DNA of 64,000 nucleotides from positions 1,240,001 to 1,304,000 of the forward strand of contig BLAL01000218.1 of assembly GCA_015698045.1 (NCBI GenBank), read 5' to 3'. The notes under the pieces are model-generated. The model ran no database searches and was not told where the DNA came from. It saw only the letters and a program-made list of their open reading frames with translations. Each line of letters starts with the position of its first letter. Position 1 is the first letter of the stretch. The position numbers and the translations under genes were made by a program. This stretch comes from Rhizophagus clarus. Its lineage: Eukaryota; Glomeromycota; Glomeromycetes; Glomerales; Glomeraceae. Of the stretch, positions 11,111-22,593 are shown piece after piece.

Positions 11111-12169
11111 ATGTTCCAAAAACATTTTTTTATTTAAAATATTTGTAATAAAACTTCAGATAATTGGGTTTACCCAGTTACCTAAAGTGACTTAAATACT
11201 TTCAGGTCAAACGGATCAGGTCGAGTCAGAACAAGTTATCCAACCTGACCTGATCTGAAAAAATTATTCGGTTCAGGTTAATGATGTAACCTGACCTAAC
11301 CTGATTCATTTGGAATTCTATTCTTGATAGTTCAGTTTGAGTAATAACTTTTTTTTCAATGAAAGTGTAGGGATGATTAATAAGTTTATTTTTACTTTTT
11401 AAATTGAAGTATTATAATATATAAATATAAAGTTACATTTGACCTGTATTTTTTCAAATTTATTTAAATTTAGGCCAGAATTATAAATTTGGCCAGAATT
11501 AAGAAAAGTTTGGCCAGAATTAAGATTTAAAAACATTAGTCAAAAAAGGACAATTCAGCCTAAATTTGACCAGGTCAAATATAGGTCGAATGACGATCTA
11601 ACCTATGTCAAATTGTGGCCGATTTTTTTGGCGCATTTAGGGTGCCAATCGTCTTAAATTCGGAAAGAAAAATTTGACTTATATTAGGACATTTTACATA
11701 TTTATTCGATCCTAAAAAACTATATTCAACTACTATATATAATCTGAATATTATTGATAAATAGGTCAAACTAGAAACAAATTTTAATCAATTTAGTTCC
11801 GAATTTATAGTTTATTAACATAGTATTAAAAAAATTACATATGTATTATGCTATATAAAGTTCTATCTAATATCTATCTATATATTATCATTCATCTATC
11901 GTCCATCCATCTGCATCCATCCACCATCCATCCAAAACTACCATCTACACAATCCACTAAATAGACGATTCACATATACCTAAAGGACTCTCAAAACCTA
12001 TGTAGAAAAGTAACATTAAATGAAATTTCTTTAACAAATTTTTAAATTTCATTGAATTTATTGAATTTGAAACTTATTCCCATTTCATTTATCCAAGAAT
12101 TGAAACACTTCCTACCATTTAATATAGAATAGTTTCAAAAGCACACTGTCCAGAATGGTTATCAGAGAC
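11111..12169. other. Non-coding, GGCCAGAATTAA-type repeats and CATC microsatellite
   Basis: The phrase GGCCAGAATTAAG appears several times at 11,470-11,530 and again near 42,040 inside a MITE. It is therefore a dispersed repeat word. A short CCATCCATC microsatellite lies at about 11,895-11,945. No gene recognised. Confidence 0.45.
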
Positions 12170-14580
12170 TGTAAAAAAAACGCTTAATAAAAACGCTTGT
12201 AGAAGAAGTTTAAAATAGGAAACTTTTCAAAACTTACCTGGATTCCAGTATTTTCAAGTCAGAATCAGGTTCCTAAAATACTGGCATTCTGTTTATAGTC
12301 CAAAATTGGGCCAGTTTACTAAAAGAAATAGAAAAAAAGAAAAAAATTAAAATAGAATTTTTTAGAGTAAGTTTCGAACTTGAAACTTTACCTGGGTTTT
12401 GGTATTCTAAAAGATCAAGAATAACCTACAAAAGAAATAAAACGAACTATTAATAACAATTCGTTAAAATAAAAATATCTGATTTTTTACTTACCGATAT
12501 ATAATCTATCGATATACTGGTTGCCTAAAAAGAAAGAAAACGAAACATTAATAAGCGTTTTGTTAAAAAAAAATAAATTTAAAAATGTTTTAAACCTACC
12601 AAAATTTCAAAGTTGCGTTTGCATCCTAAAGTCTGATGAACAGTCACCTAAAAAAGAATCAAAAAAATGAAACGTATGTGTTGTTAAATTTTGGTAAAAA
12701 AAAAGAAAAAAATCCCACCAAAAATCTACTATCTTACATATCCCAATATATCCCTACCTAAAAAAAATCTTGAATTCGCATCCAATGAGAGTTGAAAGTA
12801 ACCTAAAAAAAATAAAGAACGAATTTGTTAGCTAACAATTTGTTAAAAATAAAAAAATTGAAAACAATAAAAAAAACTCGCCGTAAATCTACACGTTCAA
12901 AGACCTAAAGAGTAAACTGCTAAAAAAAAAACCTGAAAGATTAGTAGGTGTTTCGAAAATTTATAATCCAAGAAAAAATCTACCCAACTCCATATGTATG
13001 AAGAGGCAGCCTAAAAAAAAGAAATAAACAAAATGTTAATGTTTCGTTAAATAAATGTAATTAATAAAAAAAAAATTGATTGTGGCTTCCTTACCGAAAA
13101 CTGAAAGACTTCTTTACCAAAATTCAAATTCCATGCGTCCAGAACTGTTTAAAAAAAGAGAGAAGAGGTTAGCATATATTCCGTTAAAACAGTTAGAACA
13201 TGTAAACTAAACAGGAAAAAAACTTACTGAAACAAAGTCCCACATGCCCAAAAGACTGAGAAACTGCTTAAAAAAAATTAAAAATGAACTGTTAATAAAC
13301 GTTTGTTAAAATAATTAAAGAAAAAAAAAGAAACCTTTGATATGTCACTTCCAGAAAACTAAAGAGTCACTTAAAAAAAGAAAAAAATTGAAACATCGTT
13401 ATCAACGTTTCGTAAAAACTGGAAAACATTTTTAATGTATTCTTTACAAAAAAGAGACGATTGTGGGGAAAGGGAAGGAGGAAGAAAGGAAGGGAAGAGA
13501 AATGGAAGAGAAAGAACGAAAAAAAAGAAGTGAGATGAGAGAAAAGGTTAAGGGGAAGGGAGGGAAGGGGGAAATTTCGTTGAAAAAAGAAAAAGCTCTG
13601 GATCAGATTGGCAGATCCAGTTCTGTATAATAAAAGTATCATTAATTAATATGACAATTCATAGATTAATTGTTAATATAATTATTAGTGTAGTAAGTAA
13701 ATAAAAGATTGATTCAACATCCAAAAAGCCAAAGAACAAATCGAAAAAAAAAGAAAAAAAGTAATTAGATAGCGTTCTTTAAAAATGAAATAAAAAATTA
13801 TTTAAAAATATCTTACCGAAATATCATGTCCAAAAAAGCCAAAAATTCACCTACAAAAGAAAAAAAACCAAAACGTTAAGTAGCAGTTTGTTTAAAGAAG
13901 TGTCATCAAATATAATAAAAGAAGTCCTCCTTACCAAATTCTTACGCGCCCAATACCTGAATAACAAACAAAAAACAAAAAAAAAAGAAATTAGTAACCG
14001 TTCTTCGAAAATAAAACAAAAAAATTAAACTTATCATTAAGACTTACCAAAATACTGCAAAAGAACAATCTCTAACAAATTTTTACATGTTCAGATATCT
14101 CGTCTACAAAGGAAAAAAATGAACTGTTAATAAAGTTCGTTGAAATAAACTAAAAAATTAAAAATTTCACTCACTAGGCTACAAGTAAGAGATCTGAGAG
14201 AACAACCGGTCGTAAGTAATTAAAAGAGAAAAACTAAAATCAAAAACTTACTGGAATTTCACGTTCAAAAAGACCAAAAGAATTACTTAAAAGGAAAAGT
14301 CGAAACATTAAGGAACGTTTTGTTAAGAATTTTTCAACAAAAAAGTATTTGGAAAGAAAAGCCGAAACGCTTCATTACAGATTTTTTTGACAAAAAATAT
14401 AAGTGAAGTAAAGTAAGAAAAGGGAAAGGGAAAGACGAAGTAAGGGAAAGGGTGAAGGGCAGGAAAGGACGAAAATAGGGGAAGGATGAAAGGAAGGAGG
14501 GAAAGAGGAAGAGTAAAAGGAAAAAAGGAAGAATAAAAAGAAGGATGATAAGGGAGGTTTCGCTAAAAGTTTAAATTTAA
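12170..14580 (-). repeat. Periodic intron-like array: donor/acceptor-like sites every ~77-135 bp, with two polypurine tracts
   Basis: On the plus strand CTTACY words occur near 12233, 12490, 12595 (CCTACC), 13090, 13223, 13812, 13930, 14043 and 14247. About 30-45 bp after each comes CCTAAAAAA or ACTTAAAA. Read on the minus strand this is T-rich-AG, a 30-45 nt segment, then GTAAG, so the units look like microexons between short introns. The putative introns share a hairpin-forming word, GAAACRTTAATAANCGTTT, near 12544, 13288, 14120 and 14304. Two G/A-only tracts (about 13447-13570 and 14400-14550) close the two halves of the array. No long frame exists. It is either a diverged minisatellite or a multi-microexon locus. 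Confidence 0.5.
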
Positions 14581-15139
14581 ACTTTTAATTGAATTGGTGA
14601 TACGCGTAATGTTCAATTAATGATATGTGTAATACTTAATATACATTCGACCATGTTGAATACACGTCTAATTGTTGATCATTACTAATTAAGGTCAAAT
14701 AATTTTAATTTTGGTCGAATATAGGCCAAATTTCATTAAGGCCGAATATTCCTTTTTCAACTAGTAAAATCATCAATTTTGACTGGTTAAATTAACTCTG
14801 ATCAAATTTAAACTTTATTTATATACTATATATTATAAAGAGATGCTATAATAAAAATTTTATTATAGTATTAATAAAAAATTTTACTCCTAAAATTGTA
14901 TGACATCTTCCCTGTCTGTTATAATTAGTTAGAAATAATATATATAATTCTTTCTTTACTAAATAAATGATTGTACAATTTTAATACCAAAAAAAAAAAA
15001 AAAAAAAATTAAGTATTACTATAAAGAAATTTATAAGTACAAATCAATAGCATACCAAATTATCAATTCTTTATTGACAACCAAAGAACTTGAATATATA
15101 GAATATTTACAATTTTTGATAATGTTGAAAAAGCTGAGA
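14581..15139. other. Non-coding spacer
   Basis: AT-rich, with GGTCGAATATAGGCC-like dispersed words and a 20-A run near 14,990. Nothing coding recognised. Confidence 0.4.
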
Positions 15140-15455
15140 AAGTATTGAAAAAGAATATATTTATATACTATTTAGAAAAAATATTGTTATATTTCAGTTC
15201 CAATTAGTAGATTATATATTAAAATATTTGCTGATGAATTTGGTAGTTAATTGAACTTGTATCTGCTGATAAAGATAATGCAACAACTTCCAATCAAATA
15301 AATATTATACTTGATAATTCAGGAGGAATACCTTTCTATTATTGAAGAGCCTTTATGTTAATATCCATCTAATTTAAAATCTTCTAAAGAAAATTATGGA
15401 AATAAGAATTATAGTCCAGTCTCATTCTCAGTGGTGAAAATAAAAATCCTAATCA

Positions 15456-15618
15456 ATATGGGGTCTTTGCAATAGAAAGGTACGAAACTCAAAAAAAAAT
15501 AAAAATTTAATTAATATTAAATTTATACTTATTTTAGTATAAAAAACATAATTAGCATATAAAATAAATTTAAAAATTTTTTTGAGTTTCGTACCTTTCT
15601 ATTGCAAAGACCCCATAT
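15456..15618. mobile_element. 163-bp MITE with 42-bp perfect terminal inverted repeats
   Basis: The TIRs at 15456-15497 and 15577-15618 begin ATATGGGGTCTTTGCAATAG and match over about 42 bp. The flanks CCTAATCA (15448-15455) and TCTAATCA (15619-15626) form an 8-bp duplication with one mismatch, which would suit a hAT-type origin. The internal 80 bp are A/T only. Near identity of the TIRs suggests a fairly recent insertion. Confidence 0.85.
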
Positions 15619-15715
15619 TCTAATCAAGAAATCTCAAGAGAGCTTTCAACACCACTGATCACGCAAATAACAAATGAAATTATAGGCCCTAAAAATGGAG
15701 AAATGGTTCTTCATA

Positions 15716-16416
15716 CAGTCAAACTTTGATGTACCGATGCTTTCAGTTTTGGGAAAAAGTATCAGTACATTGAAATATTGGTACATATATGTAATTAGTA
15801 GATTATAATGCAGGCCAAAATCTAACTCTGGCTCGCACTATGCTTAATTCTGAGTTCAAAATTTTCAAAATTTCCTGAATATATTATGTATAACATGAGT
15901 ATGATTATAGAAAAAAAATCTAATTCTGGATAGTGATGGGATTTTTTAATTTTTAATTTAATAACTATTTTTAATTTTAACTTGATAAGTATTTATTAAG
16001 TCAATAATTTAAATTAACATAGGACTTTTAATTTTTAAGTTAATAATTAGTCTTAATAATTAACTTAATAAGTACTTAATAAGTACTTATTAATTAAAAA
16101 AGATTTGAAATAATTTTTAAGTCCCATCACTAATTCCGAACATAATTAAGAAAGATGCCCAGTTACAATTTTTAACTCAGGCCAAACTTATAGTACCGGC
16201 CAGAATTAACACTAGTGTAACCAAAATTATCAGTACATCTTAATATACATTACTATAAAGGGACCAGGAGGTAGTATCGGTATATGTTATATCGCGAAAT
16301 TATATATAATATCGATATAATGAGATTTTTTTATTAGTGATGAAATGGGACAACAAAAATCCATCGGTAAAAGCAATTATTGGTATATAGAGTATCAGTA
16401 CATCGAAGTTTGACTG
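15716..16416. mobile_element. 701-bp non-autonomous Tc1/mariner-pogo-like element
   Basis: Ends read TA|CAGTCAAACTTTGATGTACC at 15714 and the complement (GTACATCGAAGTTTGACTG|TA) at 16418. The TA on both sides fits the TA target-site duplication of the Tc1/mariner superfamily (established). No transposase frame is present. It carries a second, nested MITE at 15931-16132. Confidence 0.8.
15931..16132. mobile_element. Nested 202-bp hAT-like MITE
   Basis: TAGTGATGGGA... at 15931 pairs with ...TCCCATCACTA ending at 16132. The flanks ATTCTGGA and ATTCCGAA are an imperfect 8-bp repeat, which fits the 8-bp duplication of hAT elements. The interior is made of TTAATAAGTACTTA-like words. It lies entirely within the mariner-like element, so it arrived later. 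Confidence 0.7.
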
Positions 16417-16455
16417 TATGTGTGAAAGTCAATTCTTTAATACTTATTAGAAAGT

Positions 16456-16979
16456 ATTATAATAATCGATATGTATTTTATATATATAAATATATATAAA
16501 AATAAATATAATGCAGTTTGTAAAGAAAGCGTGATGTACAGAATTTTAGAAATTTGAAGTGAAATCTTATTATTATATTTGTTTTCTAAAGTAATAAAAA
16601 AAACTAGAGGCTTAAAATGACTTGGGGTAGATTACGTTTAAGTGAAGGAATAAAGCACTAAAAATCATGTCCACCAGCTCTTAGACCTCTACATAGTAGA
16701 AATAGCAGTTTCATCTCACTACTTCGCATTACTATCCAAGCTATTATTAAGTTTACTATTTACCCATAAACCAATATTATCTAATGTACTAATGACCGTC
16801 CTTCTTAATAGTTCTTTCATAAAACCTCTAAACTATAACTTTCTTAATTTTCCCACCAAGTGCATGGATTTCCATTGCTACATGTAGGCACATATCCAAG
16901 TTTAATCTTTTTTTTTAACCCTGAATTGGATCCAGACAGAAGGCTAATGCATTTAACAATACTAGACCAGAGCCTGGAA
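16456..16979. other. Non-coding or heavily decayed sequence
   Basis: Base composition becomes less AT-biased from 16,650 on. The minus strand shows short protein-like pieces without a continuous frame, so it may be the decayed downstream part of the coiled-coil gene next to it. Confidence 0.35.
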
Positions 16980-17126
16980 TTAACTTTTTTCGATTATAGA
17001 AGGCGGATCACGCCAAGCATTCTCCACTATAATGTGTCTTAATTTTGCATTCTCATTTTTAAGCTCAACATTTTCAGCCTCAAGGTTGGCAATGCGTTGT
17101 TTTAATAATTCAATCTCTGATGACAT
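16980..17126 (-). CDS. Short coiled-coil protein fragment
   Basis: ATG at 17126, stop at 16980, 48 residues. Residues 4-32 form heptad-type sequence (EIELLKQRIANLEAENVELK), predicted as a parallel coiled coil, followed by VENAWRDPPS. Coiled-coil starts of this kind are very common in Rhizophagus multi-copy proteins (from general knowledge). Here only the N-terminal helix remains before a stop, so this is probably the truncated start of a longer repeat-family gene rather than a functional protein. Confidence 0.5.
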   Translation of the reverse strand: MSSEIELLKQRIANLEAENVELKNENAKLRHIIVENAWRDPPSIIEKS

Positions 17127-17239
17127 GCTAAATAAATTTTATATTAAAAGTGAAATATTCAAAAGTTCATTAGGTTTCCTGAAGGAACAGTTTGCCAAGA
17201 AAAATCTTTATCTATACATGCAAAGTAGTTCGTGATACA

Positions 17240-17935
17240 TGACGTCGATGCTAATACACACGATTATTTTTTGATCGATAACCCCCTACCCTAGCCCTCT
17301 TTCTATCAGGTTCTTCATCCATGCACTCCAACCTATCCTTCAACAATCCAAAGATGACCTCAAAACTTTTTCTTCCTTTCTTCAAAATAGATTCTGAATA
17401 TCGAATATTGAGGGGATCCTTGCTTATGCTTGATATTCCATTTGAGGCAAAAACTGATCTAAAGCTGTTGTAACGATGCCGTAGATATAATCGAAGTCTT
17501 CTCCGAACGCTTCACCTGATTTACGGTTCCCATTCTTTTTATTAACTTGTAGAGCGCTCTCGCATTGGACCAAATTCTGAGCAAAATCCTAGTCTCTTAA
17601 TACAACTTCCCTTCCATTATACAAATAAGTTCCTCGAGGGCCTTGATTGCATAGTACAACCTGACCAGTACTTTCATCTCCAACGACTTCGAACTGAGGG
17701 CTAAAGTGAGTTCTTTTTCTATTATCCTTTTGACAACATAAAGAAAAGCATGAAGGATGATTAAAATATACTCATAATGCAAGGCTTTATTGCTATCAGC
17801 ATTTCCCAACCTGCGCTTTATTTTCTTTATACACTGTACCAGTCCTTCGTCCTCATCATCGAGTTTGTAGGTTGCCTGGAATATTGAGAGGATGTAAGCA
17901 TCCATTTTGTTTGAAGGATACATGAATTTTATCAA
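17240..17935 (-). pseudogene. Unknown protein gene, probably frame-disrupted
   Basis: The open part (17597-17935) encodes 112 residues, mostly helical (IKKIKRRLGNADSNKALHYE, ALEELICIMEGKLY). Beyond its stop, coding-like sequence continues on the minus strand in other frames: DFAQNLVQCESALQVNKKNG (about 17570-17510), and SILKKGRKSFEVIFGLLKDR followed by MDEEPDRKRARVGGYRSKN, ending near 17,260. Several frame changes are needed to join these, and no clean GT-AG introns explain them. I read it as a recently decayed gene. Its basic tail could have been a nuclear signal, but the family is not recognised. Confidence 0.45.
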
Positions 17936-20732
17936 GAAAAAAAATTTAACTACTCTTTTGGTAAACTTAGCTTATTGCGTTATATGCCAATTTTATTAAA
18001 AATTACAGTTATAATAAAAAATTTTGGACCCTAACCCCTTGTTTTGCTGTGCAGGATCCCATTTGAAGTAATTCAACTGATAATAACATACATTCTTTGA
18101 AATGAAGCTTTGATTTGGTTTAGCAGCTCCTACTGAAAGAGAAGTGTTGCTGATTCTAATGCAAAGCCAACATTACGATAATTTTCTTCGTTCAGGTCAA
18201 GAAAGGAGGGGCCGGTAAATTTTTCTTTGCGAAGAATACTGAAGTCATTGTCGTCGATGGAAACATTTTTGTTCATGCATATTTGGTGTGTTTAAACTAT
18301 ATCTATTTATTATGCAATTTCTTTAATGAATTCTTTCCATAATTCACATGGTTAAGGTTAAGAATTAAATAAATATTCTTTGGAATTTTTGGAATTTTTC
18401 ATAAAATCTTAAGTATTGGGGAAAATCGATTTCAGCCAGTCAGAATTTTTGTCGATCAACCAATGAAATTAATGCAAGATTTTAGTTGATGTATTGCCCG
18501 GAGAGATACACTAGATACACCATTCTTAAAATATAATAGATAGTTTTCTAAGTGCTTTAATATTTCACGGTATTTTTTTTTTTTTTTGTCAAAAAAACTA
18601 TCATTTTGAAAAGAAATAATTGAAAAAATTTAAATTGAATCATATAACTGATAATATATCTGATATACACTGATCAGATTAAAAATTTTTTTTTGAATCA
18701 CGAAATTATTAGAGTACGTTTTTTTTGTCAGCTACATAAATAAATAAGTTAACTATTTGAAATTAGTATGATAATAGAAACATATATTCCATATTTGCTC
18801 AAGAACAAACTCGCATGTTCAATGTTTCATCTGAGGATTCCTGTTCTAATATATATCAGTATTACGAGCCTAGGAATTTCTAGATCACGTGTATGCGTCC
18901 AATCAAGTTTCAAAGATCAGGAGTAATGATCGCACCGGATTGACCGAAAAAATGTATAACCAATGATCGGATTGATTATATCATTCATAATATGATATGT
19001 TATGGGGCAAACGTGTATTTATTATCTGGGTGAACACCAGATCTGCTTGACTGACAGCATCAGCAACCAATTATCTGATTTTCGATCAATCCAGCTGATC
19101 GCCTCCCTCATATATGTCTTTAACGAAGCGAAAAGCGTTGAGGTAGCAAGCAAAAAATATGACATGCTTTCGAGAGTGGAACAAAGACCATATAATATCG
19201 AATCCTTGTGTCATATTGTTTCTTTGTTGTTCTCGAAAATTTTCTATAGCTTGTTTCCATCTATATCAATAGCTACGAAACTTGATTCCTTTCACACCCG
19301 CTAACAAAATTTTCGCATATTCATATCACCACTGAGATTAGCGACGAGTAAAAAAAAAAAAATCAAGCAATGGAATTCTTCTAGTCATTCTTAACACTAT
19401 AATTATAATATTCCACTCCGCCTTATGCTTCGATTTTTGTATCACGCAACTACGTATTGGATATACTGCGCCAAGTTTCGTTGCTTATTTATGTTAACTT
19501 AAAGATACACATAACACATGTGATTAAAATCAGGCAAATATAATGAGACACGTGCCGACGATCACGATTTTCTCGGCGAATATCAACATGTTAAAAAAGA
19601 TCAAAGAATGGTAATATTATGGAACACATCTGGGGTATCCGAGTGAGAAAAGTCTCATAGTGAATTCTTATCTTTTTGTTTATTAATCGGTTTGATCAAT
19701 AAAATTTTCACACGTTCTTTGAAAAACAGAGTTTTTTAAATTTTTTTATATTAAATAAAATAGTGATTTCTTTTTTGAGTTATAATTTTTTATGAAAATG
19801 CATTCATGATATTATAAAAAGCATTTATATTATAAATTCAATATTATATACATAATATTTAAAAAATTTTTTTAATTCTCATTATACAACATAAATATTT
19901 ATTTTTTTAAAAAAGAAAAAAAATTTTTTAACCAGGATTTTCTAAAAATTTATTATTTTTTGATTTATAAATCGTTTAGGTAACAAATAATTAGGTTTAA
20001 ATTTTAAAACTTAAAATAACTTTACTAAAAAAAGCATATTATTGGTACTTGTTTTCTTATTTTTTTTTTAATTAATTAATTTTTTTCTTTTTGACCAAAA
20101 AAGATCAGCCCATATGTAAAAAAAAAAAAAAAAAAAAAAAATTTCAGGTAATTTATATATATATAAATGGAATTCTGCCACGTAAAATTTTTCGTTAGAT
20201 AATCATTTTTTGATCAACATAAATTTGAAATTCTAAACTTGTAAACTTGGCAAAACAAAAAAAAAATTCTATTAAAAAAAAAATTCGAATAATAAAAAAA
20301 AAAAAAAATTTCGAATATATAAATAAGTGAGAGATTTTTTTTTTTTTTTTTTTCATCCTTATTAAGATTCTTATTTAGTCAAAAAAGAAAAAAAAATATC
20401 TCGATTACCTTTAGCTAATCCATAATCAGTAAAGGATCAATGATCGAAAAAAAAAAATAAGCTTAAAAAATTCTTTGGTTAAAAAATGCCGTTAGAATTT
20501 TTTTTTCTAATTATACATAATTTTTTTTTTTTTTCAAATTAGGTAGATTCCCGCTTATCATTTATGCATAACAAATATTCCGTACTATTATTTTGTTTTA
20601 TTATTTTTTATAATTAATTTTTTGAATTATTTTTAGCTTTCCTCTCCTTTATTTAGATTTGTTTAGTTATCTTTTAAACATCATTGCAAAGTAAAAAAGG
20701 ACGATTTATACTATTAGAATAATATTTACAAT
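17936..20732. other. Long non-coding region before VPS74
   Basis: A short protein-like piece on the plus strand (VKKGGAGKFFFAKNTEVIVV, about 18198-18260) sits behind a T/C-rich AG and may be an exon relic. A 100-codon open frame at 19,002-19,304 has no recognisable features and I do not accept it as a gene. From 19,720 to 20,700 there are dense A and T homopolymers, likely including the VPS74 promoter. No TATA-type site can be singled out in such AT-rich DNA. Confidence 0.4.
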
Positions 20733-22236
20733 ATGGCTTCAGCAAGTGGTTTACAAAGGAGACGAAATGCTGGAGCTTTTAATTCATCACAAGAAAATAA
20801 TGTTTCAACAACACCAGATCGTAGTCTTTCAGAGAATGGTGTTAGGATTGCAGTTGATCCTAATGACATACTTGATGATGAAGATAAAAAACAACCTGTT
20901 TTAACACTTATGGAAGAAGTTCTTTTGTTAGGTTTAAAAGATAAACAGGTACAATATTAATATTTCATATTCCTAGTATATTTTTTTTTTTTTTTTTTTC
21001 CTCCCATAAAAAAAAAATATTTGAAATTTTGATTGTCGCAATTTGGATAATTTTATCGTCGTTGAATAATAATTATTAATTAAATGAATTAATTTTTTTA
21101 TCAAAAGAGAGATTTAATAATTATCAATTGACAACGGAGAAATAATAGCAGTTTTTCTTTTTAATTTTTTTTTTTTTTTTAATAAAATAGAAATTATACG
21201 ATTTATTATATTATCATTCATATATTTATAACGAAAAGACGAATCGATAGAATCAGTATAATTAATAAGAATTTTTTGAGGGGGGGAATACGATTAGAAA
21301 TTTAGAATTTGATTAAATTTTTTTTTTTATTTAATATACAAATCATTTTTTTTTTATATAATATTTCTTTTTTCTATATAAATAATAATTTTGATCAGGG
21401 TTACCTCTCATTCTGGAATGATAATATTTCTTATACTTTAAGGGGGTGTATTCTTATGGAACTTGCGTTTCGTGGTCGAATAGCCATGACTAAAGATTCA
21501 AATCGTCGAAAATGTCCACTTTCAGATAGGATCATAGAAGTCCTTGATGATAAGGTGACAGGAGAAGTATTATTAGATGAAGCATTAAAATTGATGAAAA
21601 ATAGTGAACCTATGAGCGTTGGAAATTGGATTGATTTAATGAGCGGTGAGTTTTGAATATGGATCAAAAAATGTGTGAATTAATTCGTTTGTTGTAAAAA
21701 TTAATTTAAATCTTAAATTTTTTCTTTTTATAAATCTTATTTTAACAGGAGAAACTTGGAATGTAATGAAGATTGGGTATCAATTAAAACAAGTACGAGA
21801 ACGTTTAGCAAAAGGATTAGTAGATAAAGGAATTTTAAGAACCGAAAAAAGAAATTTTTTACTTTTTGATATGGCAACTCATCCTGTTAGTGATTCTTCA
21901 ACAAAAGAAGAAATTGTTAATAGAGTTATCAAAACTTTAACTCATTCCAATCATTCTTCTACTTCTATAACATCCGAAACACCTTTTGGTAGTTTACGTA
22001 CTATATCGATGGTATGCGCTGCTTATGCTGCTAATGTATTAGAAAATGCCTTATTACAGTTAAATCATGAATTAAGAGAAAAAGCATATACAAAAGTTGA
22101 TGAATTATTAAGTGAATATTCTACTCATCCCTTTTCTAAAAAGGTTAAAGCTGATATTCCTGAAGGAAAAGAATTACAAGTTGAAGTTGTTTTCGCTGTT
22201 TTAAATGTTTTTACCAAAATGGATAGTATTTTGTAA
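20733..22236 (+). CDS. VPS74: GOLPH3/Vps74 family Golgi phosphoprotein (GPP34)
   Basis: Three exons: 20733-20948, 21399-21645 and 21749-22236, with GT-AG introns of 450 and 103 nt. The spliced frame gives 316 residues. Recognition rests on the GPP34 core: [87 protein letters not shown], and [15 protein letters not shown] near the end. Vps74/GOLPH3 binds phosphatidylinositol 4-phosphate on Golgi membranes and retains glycosyltransferases by binding their cytosolic tails together with COPI (established for yeast and animals). The N-terminal 45 residues are Ser/Asn-rich and variable, as is usual. Length agrees with the yeast protein (about 345). All parts of the fold appear present. Intron 1 is long for this locus, with homopolymer runs. 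Confidence 0.95.
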
Positions 22237-22593
22237 AAAAAAAGAGCATTATTTATTTTAATAATATTTTTATCATTACTTATTATTATTATTTTTTTTT
22301 TTTTTCCTGCTTTTATTTGGTAAAGGAATAAGGTAAAATATGCTTTGTAAAAAAATCCTCACACAAAGAAGTGCATAATTATTTTTGTTGATAAAATCAT
22401 TTTAATTATCACTATACGTCATTTAAATTAGTTTAATTTCTTTTTTTTTTTTTTTTTTTATTAAAGAAAAAAAAAAAAATTTACTTAGGGTAGATGTAAA
22501 AAATTATGTTCACAATCTTAATATAGAAATGACAATATTATATTATTAAATTAAAAAGAGAAAATAATTTATAATTTGTGTTACAAATAGATA
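22237..22593. other. Convergent intergenic spacer
   Basis: It lies between the 3' ends of VPS74 (plus) and BCKDHB (minus). Long T and A runs on both sides of 22,450 may serve as 3'-processing sequence for both genes. No other feature seen. Confidence 0.5.

Larger units (their letters stand above)
15140..16455 (+). pseudogene. Relic of an unknown gene, split by transposon insertions
   Basis: Short stretches read like protein on the plus strand in shifting frames: SADKDNATTSNQINIILDNS (about 15260-15325), then GENKNPNQEISRELSTPLIT after the MITE at 15456-15618 is removed (about 15434-15660). They continue to GEMVLHMCESQFFNTY once the element at 15716-16416 is removed. Removing both elements restores a plausible continuous reading, which suggests the insertions entered a sequence that once was coding. 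I do not recognise the family. Frameshifts and stops upstream show it is dead. Confidence 0.4.

Noticed and set aside
13367..13642. 91-codon minus-strand frame rich in Phe, Pro and Ser
   Set aside because: It is the translation of the polypurine tract read on the pyrimidine strand; low complexity, no family features.
17032..17235. 67-codon plus-strand frame
   Set aside because: It is the antisense shadow of the coiled-coil fragment on the minus strand.
19002..19304. 100-codon plus-strand frame
   Set aside because: No recognisable motif, no splice partners and ordinary AT-rich context. The antisense strand is also uninformative.
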